From Domibacillus antri (GTDB taxonomy: Bacteria; Bacillota; Bacilli; Bacillales; Domibacillaceae): a stretch of 64,000 bases of DNA. The translations under genes and the position numbers were made by a program. Positions 36,763 to 48,627 of the stretch are shown here, one piece after another; the first letter of the stretch is position 1, and each line of letters starts with the position of its first letter. The stretch covers positions 1 to 64,000 of the forward strand of contig NZ_MSDU01000014.1 of the NCBI RefSeq assembly GCF_001936625.1, in the 5' to 3' direction. Below the pieces are notes generated by a model, which saw nothing but the letters and a program-made list of their open reading frames with translations, ran no database searches and was not told the origin of the DNA.

Positions 36763-37902
36763 TTATTCGATTTCTTCGGAAAAGAAATCTTCAAGGTTGT
36801 CGTTAGCAGATTCAAACTCGTCTTCCTCGGCCGGCACCTTGCTGTTCCCAGACGGATAGATCCCTGCTGCACGGGCATCTGATTCACTTTTAATATCAAT
36901 TTTCCACCCGGTTAATTTCGCCGCAAGACGTGCGTTTTGACCGCGTTTTCCGATCGCAAGGGATAATTGATAGTCCGGCACGATCACCGTTGTTGCTTTA
37001 TTCTCCTCATCAACGCTTACCTCCACCACTTTCGCCGGGCTGAGCGCATTTGCAACGAATACAACGGGATCCTCTGACCATTTCACAATGTCAATTTTTT
37101 CCCCTTTTAATTCATTTACGATCGCCTGCACGCGGTTTCCTTTCGGGCCTACACATGCGCCGACCGGGTCCACTTCCGGATTTTCCGCATGAACAGAGAT
37201 CTTAGAGCGGTCGCCTGCTTCACGTGAGACGGAACGGATTTCAACCGTGCCGTCAAAAATTTCCGGCACTTCAATTTCAAATAGACGCTTTAAAAGACCA
37301 GGGTGTGTACGTGACACAAAAATTTGCGGCCCTTTTGTTGTCCGCTCCACTTTCGTGATAAACACTTTAATGCGGTCATGAGGCTTGTACGTTTCATTTG
37401 GCATTTGCTCTGACTGCGGCAAAAGTGCTTCAATTTTACCGAGGCTGACATAAATAAACCGGGCATCCTGACGCTGGACGATTCCGGTCATGATGTCTTC
37501 TTCCCGGTCGATAAACTCGGAATAAATAATGCCCCGCTCCGCTTCCCGTACTCGCTGTGTGACAACCTGCTTCGCCGCCTGCGCTGCAATGCGGCCGAAA
37601 TCTTTCGGTGTTACTTCCATTTCAACAATATCGCCGATTTCATAAGCCGGGTTAATTAACGCGGCATCCGGAGCAGCGATTTCAAGGCGTGAATCAAACA
37701 CTTCCTCAACAACTTCTTTGCGGGCAAATACGCGCATCGATCCGCCTTCAAGGTTTAAATCAACCCGTACATTTTGCGCTTGGTTAAAGTTACGTTTATA
37801 GGCGGAAACAAGTGCCGCTTCAATTGCATCAATCAATAAATTTCGTTCGATGCCTTTTTCTTTTTCAAGATAAGTGAGGGCATCATATAGCTCTGAGCTC
37901 AT
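36763..37902 (-). CDS. nusA: Transcription termination/antitermination factor NusA
   Basis: NusA binds RNA polymerase and modulates pausing and intrinsic termination. The 379-residue protein has the N-terminal polymerase-binding domain (SSELYDALTYLEKEKGIERN), an S1 domain (IMTGIVQRQDARFIYVSLG) and two KH domains (VGPKGNRVQAIVNEL; AIGKRGQNARLAAKLTGW), ending in an acidic tail of about 25 residues. The length and tail are typical of Bacillus. rimP is 42 bases upstream. Confidence 0.97.
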   Translation of the reverse strand: MSSELYDALTYLEKEKGIERNLLIDAIEAALVSAYKRNFNQAQNVRVDLNLEGGSMRVFARKEVVEEVFDSRLEIAAPDAALINPAYEIGDIVEMEVTPKDFGRIAAQAAKQVVTQRVREAERGIIYSEFIDREEDIMTGIVQRQDARFIYVSLGKIEALLPQSEQMPNETYKPHDRIKVFITKVERTTKGPQIFVSRTHPGLLKRLFEIEVPEIFDGTVEIRSVSREAGDRSKISVHAENPEVDPVGACVGPKGNRVQAIVNELKGEKIDIVKWSEDPVVFVANALSPAKVVEVSVDEENKATTVIVPDYQLSLAIGKRGQNARLAAKLTGWKIDIKSESDARAAGIYPSGNSKVPAEEDEFESANDNLEDFFSEEIE

Positions 37903-37944
37903 TGGCCAAAAAGCCTCCTTACATATATATCTTATTATATTTTT

Positions 37945-38418
37945 TTAAAACGAGACAGCTAAACGGGCTTTTGCCACTTTGGAAAGCGGGACAGTCAGCT
38001 GTTTTTTACGTGTTTTTACCGCATATTCAATGGTCAATTCCTCTCCTTCAAAGGAGAGAAGCGTTCCTTCATATGTTTTTTCTCCGTCGATCGGTTCATA
38101 CAGTTTTACGTTTACGTATTTACCGACAGCGCGTTCGAAGTCCTCTGTTTTTTTAAGCGGCCGTTCAGCGCCGGGTGACGATACTTCAAGAAAATAATTG
38201 TGCGGAATCGGATCTGGATCAAGCGCATCTAATTTCTCGCTCAAACGCTCGCTGACAACGGCGCATTCTTCAATATCAATGCCGTTTTCTTTGTCGATAT
38301 ACAAGCGAAGAAACCAGTTCTTTCCTTCTTTTACGTATTCGATTTCTACAAGTTCCAGATTCAGTTCTTCAATGATCGGTACAGCTATTTTTTCGACCGT
38401 TTCAATGATTTTACTCAT
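37945..38418 (-). CDS. rimP: Ribosome maturation factor RimP
   Basis: RimP assists 30S assembly by aiding S12 incorporation. The 157-residue protein has the alpha/beta N-terminal domain ([32 protein letters not shown] as conserved blocks) and the SH3-like C-terminal domain ([41 protein letters not shown]). It heads the rimP-nusA-rnpM-ylxQ-infB group, 149 bases after polC. Confidence 0.95.
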   Translation of the reverse strand: MSKIIETVEKIAVPIIEELNLELVEIEYVKEGKNWFLRLYIDKENGIDIEECAVVSERLSEKLDALDPDPIPHNYFLEVSSPGAERPLKKTEDFERAVGKYVNVKLYEPIDGEKTYEGTLLSFEGEELTIEYAVKTRKKQLTVPLSKVAKARLAVSF

Positions 38419-38472
38419 ATTTTATCCTCCCGCATGAAAAAATTTGTTTCGGAACATCCCCGCAACAAACAC

Positions 38473-38499
38473 GAAAGAGTGGGGGCGGCCCACTCTTTC
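38473..38499. other. Hairpin between polC and rimP
   Basis: GAAAGAGTGGG and CCCACTCTTTC form an 11-bp perfect stem. On the minus strand it is followed by GTGTTTGTTG, with no clean T-run. It may end polC transcription or form part of the rimP-nusA leader. Confidence 0.6.
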
Positions 38500-38567
38500 G
38501 AAGAGAGTTATCATGCAATTTCCATCTTTAAAGATACCATAAATGGGCCCTTTTTGCAAACAGCACA

Positions 38568-39973
38568 TTAGAATAACGACAGCTGATTCTGGTCAGGCAG
38601 TGCATCGAGGCAGCCCATTTTCTCCAAATACTCCATAATCGTTTTTGATACTTTTCCTCGCTGCTGCAGGTCTTCTTTCGATAAAAATTCGCCGTCGGCT
38701 CTCGCAGCAACTATATTTTTCGCCGCATTTGTCCCAAGACCCGGAAGTGCATTAAACGGCGGGATAAGTGAATCTCCATCGATAATGAATTCATCCGCGC
38801 TTGAGCGGTATAAATCGACTTTTTTGAATGTGAAGCCGCGCTCCACCATTTCAAGTGCCAGTTCAAGCACCGTCATTAAGTTCTTTTCTTTCGGTGAAGC
38901 GTCAAGTCCTTTTGCATTAATTTCCTGAAGCAATGATTTAATCGCCGCTGATCCTCTTGACATGACATCAATATCAAAATCTTCGGCCCGCACTGTAAAA
39001 TAGGCTGCGTAATACAAAAGCGGAAGATGTACTTTAAAGTAGGCAATCCGAACCGCCATTAACACGTAAGCAGCCGCATGGGCTTTCGGGAACATGTATT
39101 TAATCTTTTTACAGGAATCAATATACCATTCAGGCACTTCATTTTTGCGCATTTCCTCTTCCATTTCGTCAGTGAGCCCTTTCCCTTTACGAACAGACTC
39201 CATAATTTTAAACGCGAACGCCGGATCAAGTCCCTGGTAGATTAAATACACCATAATGTCATCCCGGCAGCCGATGACGTCCGAAAGCTCGCAAATACCG
39301 TTTTGAATAAGCTCCTGCGCATTCCCAAGCCATACGTCCGTTCCATGGGAAAGACCGGAAATCTGGACAAGCTCAGAAAACGTTGTCGGTTTCGTTTCTT
39401 CAAGCATCTGCCGGACAAATCGTGTACCGAATTCCGGAATGCCTAATGTACCCGTTTTACACATGATCTGTTCTTCCGTAACCCCAAGTGATTCTGTCCC
39501 GCTGAAAATTTTCATGACTTCCGGATCGTCAGTCGGAATCGTTTTCGGATCAATGCCGGACAAATCCTGTAGCATCCGGATCACTGTCGGATCGTCGTGT
39601 CCGAGAATATCAAGCTTCAGCAAGTTATCATGGATGGAGTGGAAATCAAAGTGAGTCGTTTTCCATTCCGATTTGTCGGAATCGGCCGGGTATTGAATCG
39701 GTGAAAAATCGTATATATCCATGTAATTCGGTACAACGATAATGCCGCCCGGGTGCTGGCCTGTTGTTCTCTTTACTCCGGTGCAGCCCGAAACAAGACG
39801 GTCCACCTCAGCACTTCGATATTGCTTCGTATACTCTTCCGCATATTTTTTTACGTAGCCATAGGCCGTTTTTTCCGCCACTGTGCCGATTGTCCCGGCT
39901 CTGAATACATAGTCTTCACCAAACAATTCTTTCGTATAGTTGTGCGCGCGGGGCTGATATTCTCCGGAGAAGT
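38568..39973 (-). CDS. polC: DNA polymerase III PolC, 3' exon
   Basis: This is the second exon of polC. It begins with the last two bases of the Asn codon interrupted by the intron and continues [20 protein letters not shown]. It includes the rest of the palm ([18 protein letters not shown]), the fingers, tandem helix-hairpin-helix and the C-terminus [10 protein letters not shown], identical in style to other PolC. A start at 40001 inside the intron is spurious. Joining 39973 to 42640 gives 4317 nt, exactly 1439 codons, or 1438 residues (B. subtilis PolC has 1437). There is no sign of decay in either exon. Confidence 0.95.
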
Positions 39974-39975
39974 AT

Positions 39976-40059
39976 GACGATAGGTAAGCCTTTGAAATCA
40001 TCTCCAGCTTTTCCCCCGTCCCACACCATACGTGACCCTTTCGGTGTCATACGGCGTTC
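39976..40059 (-). ncRNA. Catalytic domains V and VI of the group II intron
   Basis: Domain V: arms CGCCGUAUG and CGUAUGGUG pair over nine positions (with G-U pairs), then an AC-type bulge, ACC/GG and a GAAA tetraloop. Domain VI: 5' GACGGGGG pairs with CC-U and CGUC with a bulged A at 39981. This A is eighth from the intron end, the usual branch-point distance. The intact fold suggests the ribozyme core is functional. Confidence 0.88.
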
Positions 40060-40080
40060 CATCGTTAACATTGTCGAAGT

Positions 40081-41907
40081 TTATAAACTAAGTTTTGGAT
40101 TTCCTACTTCCGTTCTTAGCTTATTTAATTTGTTTAAAGCTTTCTTTTCAAACCTAGCTAACACTTTTTTGTAATCTTTATTTGCAAGTGGGTCTTTATT
40201 GTGGATTAACATATGATATTTCTTGTTCATAATAATCAAATTATCATAGTTATCATTACCGCCTTGGGCTGTTGGTTTAATATGGTGGCATATAGCTATT
40301 ATGAGGAGTCAGTCGTTCCCCTGTAATGCCACAGCACCTTTTTTGAGCAACATATTTACTTAAGCGGTTGTTTTCATATAAAACACTTTTTGCTTTATAT
40401 ATTCCTTTACGAAACATTTCGATTTCACGTACGGACACATATGTTAATTCTTTATGGATGGATTTCCTATCTTTTTCACAATAAATTGTGAATCCAGGTT
40501 TCCTTTGTCCTCGAATATCATGTCGTATAGCTTCAATCGGATAAACGAGCAACCCATTGCTTTTAAATCTTGGACAATTGTAATCTCCATAGAACTTATC
40601 AATGACATTGTTCGTTTCCTTTGTATAAACAAAGACGTTTCTAAACATCAATGATTTTATATTCGGATGAACTTTATGTCTTATCTCATTAAATTCTTGA
40701 GAAATTCTCGTTGCAACTTTGTAATAGTTGTGCAAACCAAGAATGTTCGAATTAAAATTCATCACTTTCTCTGGAGTGGGACTTTTCCTCATCTTAACGA
40801 GTTGGTGGCGAATAACACCTAGTACCTTCTCTTTTGCCTTCGAGTCCATCTTTGAGTTTACGATATAACCTGTTTTGGCATTTCCTTTTTGAACCGCTCT
40901 AAACCGAATTCCTAAAAAGTCTGTTCCGTTTTTTCGTAAGTTTGTGATTTTACTCTTTTCTTCACTGATTTCAAGTCCTAGCCTTTCTTTGAGCCAATTC
41001 TCTACCGCTATTTTAATCTTTCTAGCATTGTCGTAGGAGTTTGTGAAGATTTTAAAGTCATCCGCATACCTTACGAGATACATTGGTTTCAACTTTGTCT
41101 TTTTAAGTGCATCCGTTTTATTGCGTTTCAATTTATAAGGCACTCTTGCCGCTTTGTTTCCCATTGGTTTGACACCCACCAGTCAAGTTCATTTAAGACA
41201 ACATTGGCTAGTAATGGGGATAATATACCGCCTTGAGGAGTCCCTTTAACAGGAATACCTTCACCCTCAACTTCCGCCTTTAGCATTTTTTTGATGATAG
41301 ATAACACTCTTTTGTCCCTTATTCCAATTGTCCATAGCTGCCTCATAAGCTTTTTATGATTAACGTTATCAAAGAAACCTTTAATATCTACATCCACTAC
41401 GAAGTGCTGATGACTGTGATTGACCATATGGTAACACCTTGCTAAAGCATCATGAGTGCTTCGTTTTGGTCGAAACCCATAGCTTTGCGGGTGAAATTTC
41501 CCTTCAACAATTGGCTCCAAAACTTGCAGGAACATTTGTTGTATTAATCGGTCCTCAATCGTTGGAATCCCTAAGGGTCGCATTTTTCCGTTCGGCTTAG
41601 GGATAAGTACACGTCTGACTGCATGTGGCATGTAGTTTTCTAATCTCTTTTTCGTTAATCTGATTAGCTTGTTGGCATCCATTTTATTAAGATGTTTTAT
41701 TGTGTGTCCGTTGGTGCCTTTCGTTTTACTTCCAGTGTTGCTTTTTAAGTTTCGAAAGGCTAACCGAATGTTTCCTTCAGAAATAATAAGCTCATAAATG
41801 TTTTTAAAATATCGACCCTTTTTACTTTCCTCATAAAGATTATCAAAAGTTGACTGTAAGCCGAAGTATTCGTTGTTTCTTAGTTTTTGAATCATTAAGT
41901 CAGCCAA
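40081..41907 (-). pseudogene. Group II intron reverse transcriptase/maturase, two frameshifts
   Basis: Reading without frame constraint gives about 608 residues. Part 1 (41907-about 41155, TTG start) has RT motifs including RRVLIPKPNGKMRPLGIPT, YGFRPKRSTHDAL and GTPQGGILSPLLANVVLNELD. Part 2 (from about 41155, different frame, to 40290) has the catalytic YADD (RYADDFKIF) and the maturase X domain. Part 3 (40290-40081, back in the first frame) has an HNH endonuclease domain (CHHIKPTAQGGNDNYDNL; HMLIH). The first shift is in AAACAAAGC near 41151-41160; the second near 40289-40294. No slippery heptamer in the correct phase is present. All other large genes here are intact, so assembly error is less likely but not excluded. 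Confidence 0.9.
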
Positions 41908-42639
41908 CTAATCACTTCCTTATGAAGTTTTCGTTTCTCTTTAGTCATACACGAATCTGACTTTTGTAGGTTTTGTTTCGACGTTAACGACTTGTGCCCT
42001 TCCCTCTGAAATATTTTATCCTCCGACTTATTGGTTATTCAGTCATCTCTGGCATTTCAGTAAACGGTACTACGGCACTACTGCCACTCCCGTAAAATGT
42101 GTTATAGCAATTCGCCTTTCCACATACCATCGTCATCGAAGTGCAACCTTCTCTTATGTCAGGAGCTTCACACGTTCCACTATTCCTATCTTTACATCAT
42201 TCCCTTAGGTTCCCCCTAAATTCCGCTGAGCTTGACTATGCCTGTAACACAGTATGGATTTTCATAACCAAACGCTTACTCATCCACACTCAGAAGTCCT
42301 CATTGGACCCCGCAACATTTCTGCTGCGTGATATTCACGAAAAGTCAGTCGAGGGTTCGTCCCAGTGATTCTACTGATTCTAACCATAGGAATTTTATAG
42401 ACACCAGACCTATCGTTCACAGAAAGCTTATGCTCCCCTTTCCTCGTCTTAAACGTTAGGGTGAACTTCAGCCTACTTTAACGGGCTTCAAACGATGTTG
42501 ATGTTTGCAATATCACTATCGCTTGCCGTAGCTTCAGTGAGTGTGTTTCAGGGCGTTACTCCATCATTCCACACTTCGGAATAGCAGTTCTCCTAGCTTT
42601 AGCTAGTGCTTAACCTTTTCAGTTAAGAACGTGTCGCAC

Positions 42640-45550
42640 TCAAGTCAATATCCGGTACTTTATCTCCTTTAAAGCCAAGGAACGTTTCAAACGGAATATC
42701 ATGGCCGTCTTTTTTATATGGAATGCCGCAGTCGGGGCAGTCTTTGTCTTCAAGGTCAAAACCTGAACCTACGGAACCATCATCAAAAAACTCGGATTTT
42801 TTACATTTTGGGCAGACATAGTGCGGCGGGAGCGGATTGACTTCCGTAATTTCCGTCATTGTTGCCACAAATGATGAGCCGACTGATCCCCGGGAACCGA
42901 CTAAATAGCCGTCATCAAGCGATTTTTTTACAAGCTTATGCGAAATGAGATATATAACCGCGAACCCATGCCCGATAATACTTTTCAACTCTTTTTCAAG
43001 ACGGGCTTCCACGATTTCCGGTAAATTCTCCCCATAAATGCTTCTGGCCATACTGTAACTCATTTCACGCATCTCTTCATCAGCGCCTTCAATTTTGGGC
43101 GTGTATAAATCATCTTTGATTGGCTTTACTTCTTCGATCATGTCAGCGATTTTATTCGAATTTTCCACGACAATTTCATGTGCTGTTTCTTCCCCAAGAA
43201 ACGAAAAAGCATCAAGCATTTCGTCCGTTGTCCGAAAGTGAACGTCCGGTAAAGTCTGGCGGTTCAGCGGGTTCGCACCGCCCATAGAGGAAATAAGAAT
43301 GTGACGGTACACCTTATCTTCTTTGTTTAAGTAATGCACATTTCCCGTTGCGACAACGAGCTTCTCCTGTTCCCTGCCAAGCTGGATAATGTTTTGAATG
43401 ATGTCTTCCAGCCCGGCTTCATCCTTGACAAGATCCATTTCAATCAGCGGCGCATTCACCTGTTTTGGCTGCACTTCTAGATAATCGTAAAATTGGGCCG
43501 CTTGACGCGCTTCCTCCATCCCTTTTTGCATCATGGCTTCAAACACTTCACCTTTGTTGCAGCCAGACCCAATCAATAGACCGTTCCGGTGTTTTTGCAA
43601 AACAGAACGCGGAATACGCGGCACCCGGTAAAAATAATTAATATGAGACAGCGAAACAAGCTTAAATAAGTTTTTTAAGCCTTCCGCATTTTGAGCAAGA
43701 ATGGTGCAATGATAAGGACGCGCCCGTTTGTACGCGCCGCCTTCACCCATATAATTATTGAACTCATTATGTTTCTTTATGCCCTTCTCATCGGCTTCCT
43801 TCAACAGTTTGAATAAAATATAGCCGGTCGCTTCGGCATCATAAATAGCCCTGTGATGCTGCGTTAATTCGACATCAAATTTTTTCGCAAGCGTATTGAG
43901 CCGATGATTCTTCATGTCCGGATACAAAAGACGGGCCAATTCCAGCGTATCAATAACCGGGTTGTCCGTTCGGCCAAGGCCGTATTTCTGATAACCGGTT
44001 TGAATAAAGCCCATATCAAACGACGCGTTATGGGCCACTAAAATCGCATCGCCGCACCATTCTTTGAAATCCCGCAGCGCGACGTCTACATCCGGCGCAT
44101 CCTTGACCATTTCATCGGTAATCCCCGTTAATTCAATCGTCGTCGCGGAAAGGGGATGATGCGGGTTGGCAAACCGTTCAAAACGGTCGATAATGTCTCC
44201 ATCTTTTATCTTGACTGCTGCAAGCTCAATAATGGTGTCATATACAGCGGAAAGACCCGTTGTCTCCACGTCAAAAACGACAAACGTATCCGAAGCCAAT
44301 TCCCGGTCTGCATCTCCATAGGCAATTGGAACACCGTCATCGACCAAATTCGCTTCCATTCCGTATAAAATTTTTATGCCGTTCTTTTTGCCGGCACTGT
44401 ACGCTTCCGGAAACGACTGGGCGACCGCATGATCCGTAATGGCGATTGCTGAATGTCCCCACTTTTTCGCCTGGCTGACAAGTGTGCTGACCGATGTGAC
44501 CGCATCCATTTGGCTCATAGGTGAATGAAGGTGAAGCTCTACCCGTTTTTTCTCTGCCGTATCTTCACGCGACGGCGGACGGATTTCGTTTATATCATTT
44601 GCGATCATGACGAGGTCACGCACAAATGTGTCGTTTTGAACTGAACCCCTTACGCGCACCCACATGCCTTTTTTGATGCGGTTAAACATCGCCGCATCTT
44701 CTTTGTCGCGGGAAAACATTTTGACCATTAATGAATCTGTATAATCCGTTATTTTAAACGTCAGCAGCGTGCGGCCGCTGCGAAGTTCTTTTGTTTCCGC
44801 ATCAAAAATATAACCTTCAGACGCAATGCGGCGTTCTTCATCAATAATTTCTTCAAGCCGTTTAAACTCACTGTCAGGCTTAATGGTATACCCAATTGTG
44901 ACAGGCCCGGAGTCTTCTGCAGCGCCATCCTCCTGCTCTTTCACACGATTTTGCATATCGATAACGGCCTGTCTTGCCCGTTCCGCATCCTCTTTTCGCT
45001 TTTCTTCAAGAAATTTCTCGTACTCTTCGTTTTGCGCATTCTCGGTTACCTGAACATCAAATGTGAGCGGTGGAAAGCCAAGACTTTCATAGATGTCACA
45101 AAGACGGCGTCCATATTTATTTTTCAGCGCCATCCCTTCCATTTCATTTTGCGTACGAAAGATTAACTTCGTACCGGACACAACTGGCTTTTGATTGTTT
45201 AACGCAGCGAGAAGCGGCGGCGCAATGCCATCAAGTTGACGGATACAGTAAGGCCAGTAGTCGGTAATGTGCTCCGGTGTGCAGGAACGTTCGTTAATGT
45301 CGATTGAAAATGTGACTGCTGCAAAAGAAGAGAATGTGTTTGTCAGCGCATCCGCAAAACGCATTAATATACCGCATGGGATAAGTGCCGGTGCGGAAAA
45401 AACGAAATGCCATTTCCTCTCCTGTTTCAGGACGGTCAATTTTTTTATTTCCGTCTCATCAAAATGACGGACGACCGCATCTTCTGTTAAACGAAGCTGT
45501 TCGAGCAAGATCAAAAATCGGCTCCGGCCGCTGGATGAATCTCCATTCAT
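42640..45550 (-). CDS. polC: DNA polymerase III PolC, 5' exon
   Basis: PolC is the replicative polymerase of low-GC Gram-positive bacteria. The first exon encodes 970 residues plus one base: N-terminal domain, OB fold, PHP domain ([15 protein letters not shown]), the inserted 3'-5' exonuclease ([32 protein letters not shown]) and the start of the palm with the zinc motif CPKCKKS..CPDCG. It ends ...VPDIDL, carrying the two catalytic Asp residues (967 and 969). Reading into the intron adds SATRS and a stop. ATG at 45550 follows GGGGGAAAAAAC. proS lies 58 bases upstream. Confidence 0.95.
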
Positions 45551-45569
45551 GTTTTTTCCCCCTTACGTA

Positions 45570-45604
45570 GAAAAGGATGAGCGGCAAATGCCGGTCATCC
45601 TTCT
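45570..45604 (-). terminator. Hairpin/terminator between proS and polC
   Basis: AAGGATGA..CGGCA and TGCCG..TCATCCTT form a stem with one mismatch, followed by TTTTCTACG on the minus strand. The T-run is short, so read-through into polC is likely. Confidence 0.6.
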
Positions 45605-45608
45605 CGGT

Positions 45609-47315
<1,707 letters not shown>

Positions 47316-47349
47316 TCAATCGCACCTCGACTAAAAAGTAGTTGTTCTA

Positions 47350-48609
47350 TTATTGTAAAAAGAAACGCTGTATGTCGTTCCATGTGACGACAATCATTAA
47401 TAACATTAATAACGCAAATCCGACGAAGTGGACCATCCCTTCCATTTGACGGTCAACGGGCTTGCCGCGTACACCTTCGTAAAGAAAGAACATTAGACGG
47501 CCTCCATCCAGTGCCGGAAGCGGCAGCAAATTCATGATGCCGAGGTTGATGCTTAAAACGCCGGCCCATTTCATTAAGTATAAAATGCCCGATTTCGCAA
47601 CGGTATCTGTTGCTGCATAAATACCAACCGGACCGGACAGCATATCAATGGAAAATTGACCGGTTACAAGCGTACCAAGAAGACGGAAAATTTCCGTTGT
47701 CCAAAAATATACTTCTTTGGCCCCATACGTGAATGCACCGACAAATGATTTTTCAAAAGGGCTATGGACCCCAATCCGGCCGAAGGTTTCCCCTTCTGCT
47801 TCTTCCGTTGACGGTGTGACCGGCACCATCATTTGCTCTCCGTCACGTTCAATGTCAAATGTGAGCTCCTCGCCAGGATTTTTTTGAATCACCGAGACAA
47901 TATCCTCCCATGATGACATCGTCTCGCCGTCAATGGCCGTAACGCGGTCCCCTTCCTGCAGTCCAGCTTCAGCAGCCGCACCATCCTTCGTTACGCTGCC
48001 CAGCATCGGATCGTTCGTGGGAATACCTTGAATCAGCGCAATCAACACGAATACAATAAAAGCCAAAATAAAGTTAAATAACGGACCAGCAAAAATAGCC
48101 ATTGCACGCTGGGACAGTGTTTTTGAGTTAAACTGACGATCCCAAGGCGCAATTTGCGTGCTTAAATTATCTTCGGTCATTAACGCTTCACGGTGAACAC
48201 GAAATGTTTTTAATTCATCTTCTCCTTCTTCGTATCCGCTGATTGTCAGCCCATGCTCAAGATCCGCTTTTTCAATCTCGATGACCCGCGCTTCTTTAAA
48301 ACGGTCACGGCCATTGACAATTAAGTTGACGGCTTCACCAGTTTCGTTAAAAATGACACCAATACGCTGTCCGGCTTTCAGTTCCGTCATTTCGGGATCT
48401 TCGCCTGCCATGCGAACATAACCGCCGAGAGGCAGCAAGCGGATCGTATAAACCGTTTCTCCTTTTTTATGAGCAAAAATTTTCGGACCAAATCCAATCG
48501 CAAATTCCCGGCATAAGATCCCTGCTCGTTTGGCAAACAGGAAATGACCAAGCTCATGAAAAAAAACAAGCGTGCCAAATATAACGATAAACGCTATTAC
48601 GGTATTCAA
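47350..48609 (-). CDS. rseP: RasP/RseP, site-2 intramembrane zinc protease
   Basis: RasP cleaves anti-sigma factors (RsiW) and FtsL within the membrane. The 419-residue protein has the zinc motif HELGH (FFHELGHFLFAKRAG, residues 18-22) in the first membrane helix, a PDZ domain (residues about 190-270; AAEAGLQEGDRVTAIDGE), the MLSGPVG segment and the LDGGRL motif near residue 378 that supplies the third ligand, then a final membrane helix. Translation starts with TTG at 48609, with AAGGTGG upstream. dxr is 18 bases upstream. Confidence 0.95.
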   Translation of the reverse strand: MNTVIAFIVIFGTLVFFHELGHFLFAKRAGILCREFAIGFGPKIFAHKKGETVYTIRLLPLGGYVRMAGEDPEMTELKAGQRIGVIFNETGEAVNLIVNGRDRFKEARVIEIEKADLEHGLTISGYEEGEDELKTFRVHREALMTEDNLSTQIAPWDRQFNSKTLSQRAMAIFAGPLFNFILAFIVFVLIALIQGIPTNDPMLGSVTKDGAAAEAGLQEGDRVTAIDGETMSSWEDIVSVIQKNPGEELTFDIERDGEQMMVPVTPSTEEAEGETFGRIGVHSPFEKSFVGAFTYGAKEVYFWTTEIFRLLGTLVTGQFSIDMLSGPVGIYAATDTVAKSGILYLMKWAGVLSINLGIMNLLPLPALDGGRLMFFLYEGVRGKPVDRQMEGMVHFVGFALLMLLMIVVTWNDIQRFFLQ

Positions 48610-48627
48610 ACGTTTCTAACCACCTTT

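Larger units (their letters stand above)
39974..42639 (-). mobile_element. Group II intron inserted in polC
   Basis: The 2666-bp intron starts with GTGCGACACG (42639 downward), fitting the group II 5' consensus GUGYG, and ends with CAT at 39974. Domain V is a hairpin at 40022-40059 with CGCCGTATG / CGTATGGTG arms, a two-base bulge and a GAAA loop. Domain VI (39976-40020) pairs GACGG..GGG with CC-T-A-T-CGTC, leaving a bulged A at 39981 flanked by G-U pairs, seven bases before the 3' end. The insertion is phase 1 within the Asn codon of PolC motif DIDLN. A maturase gene lies in domain IV. The region 41908-42639 (domains I-III) has no gene. Confidence 0.95.

Noticed and set aside
39974-40001. 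Start codon at 40001 for the downstream polC part
   Set aside because: It lies in intron domain VI and the first nine codons are intron sequence without a ribosome site.
41128-41179. Programmed ribosomal frameshifting in the intron maturase
   Set aside because: The shift site AAACAAAGC does not form an X XXY YYZ heptamer in the incoming frame, no obvious pseudoknot or SD-like stimulator lies nearby, and a second shift of opposite sign would also be needed. Mutation is simpler.
38568-45550. polC as a pseudogene or as two separately made polymerase halves
   Set aside because: The exons have no other damage, the intron ribozyme ends and domains V/VI are intact, and the join is exactly in frame. 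A split within the catalytic palm could not function as two unlinked chains without splicing.
47316-47349. T-box leader for proS
   Set aside because: Only 34 bases separate rseP from proS, too short for a T-box.
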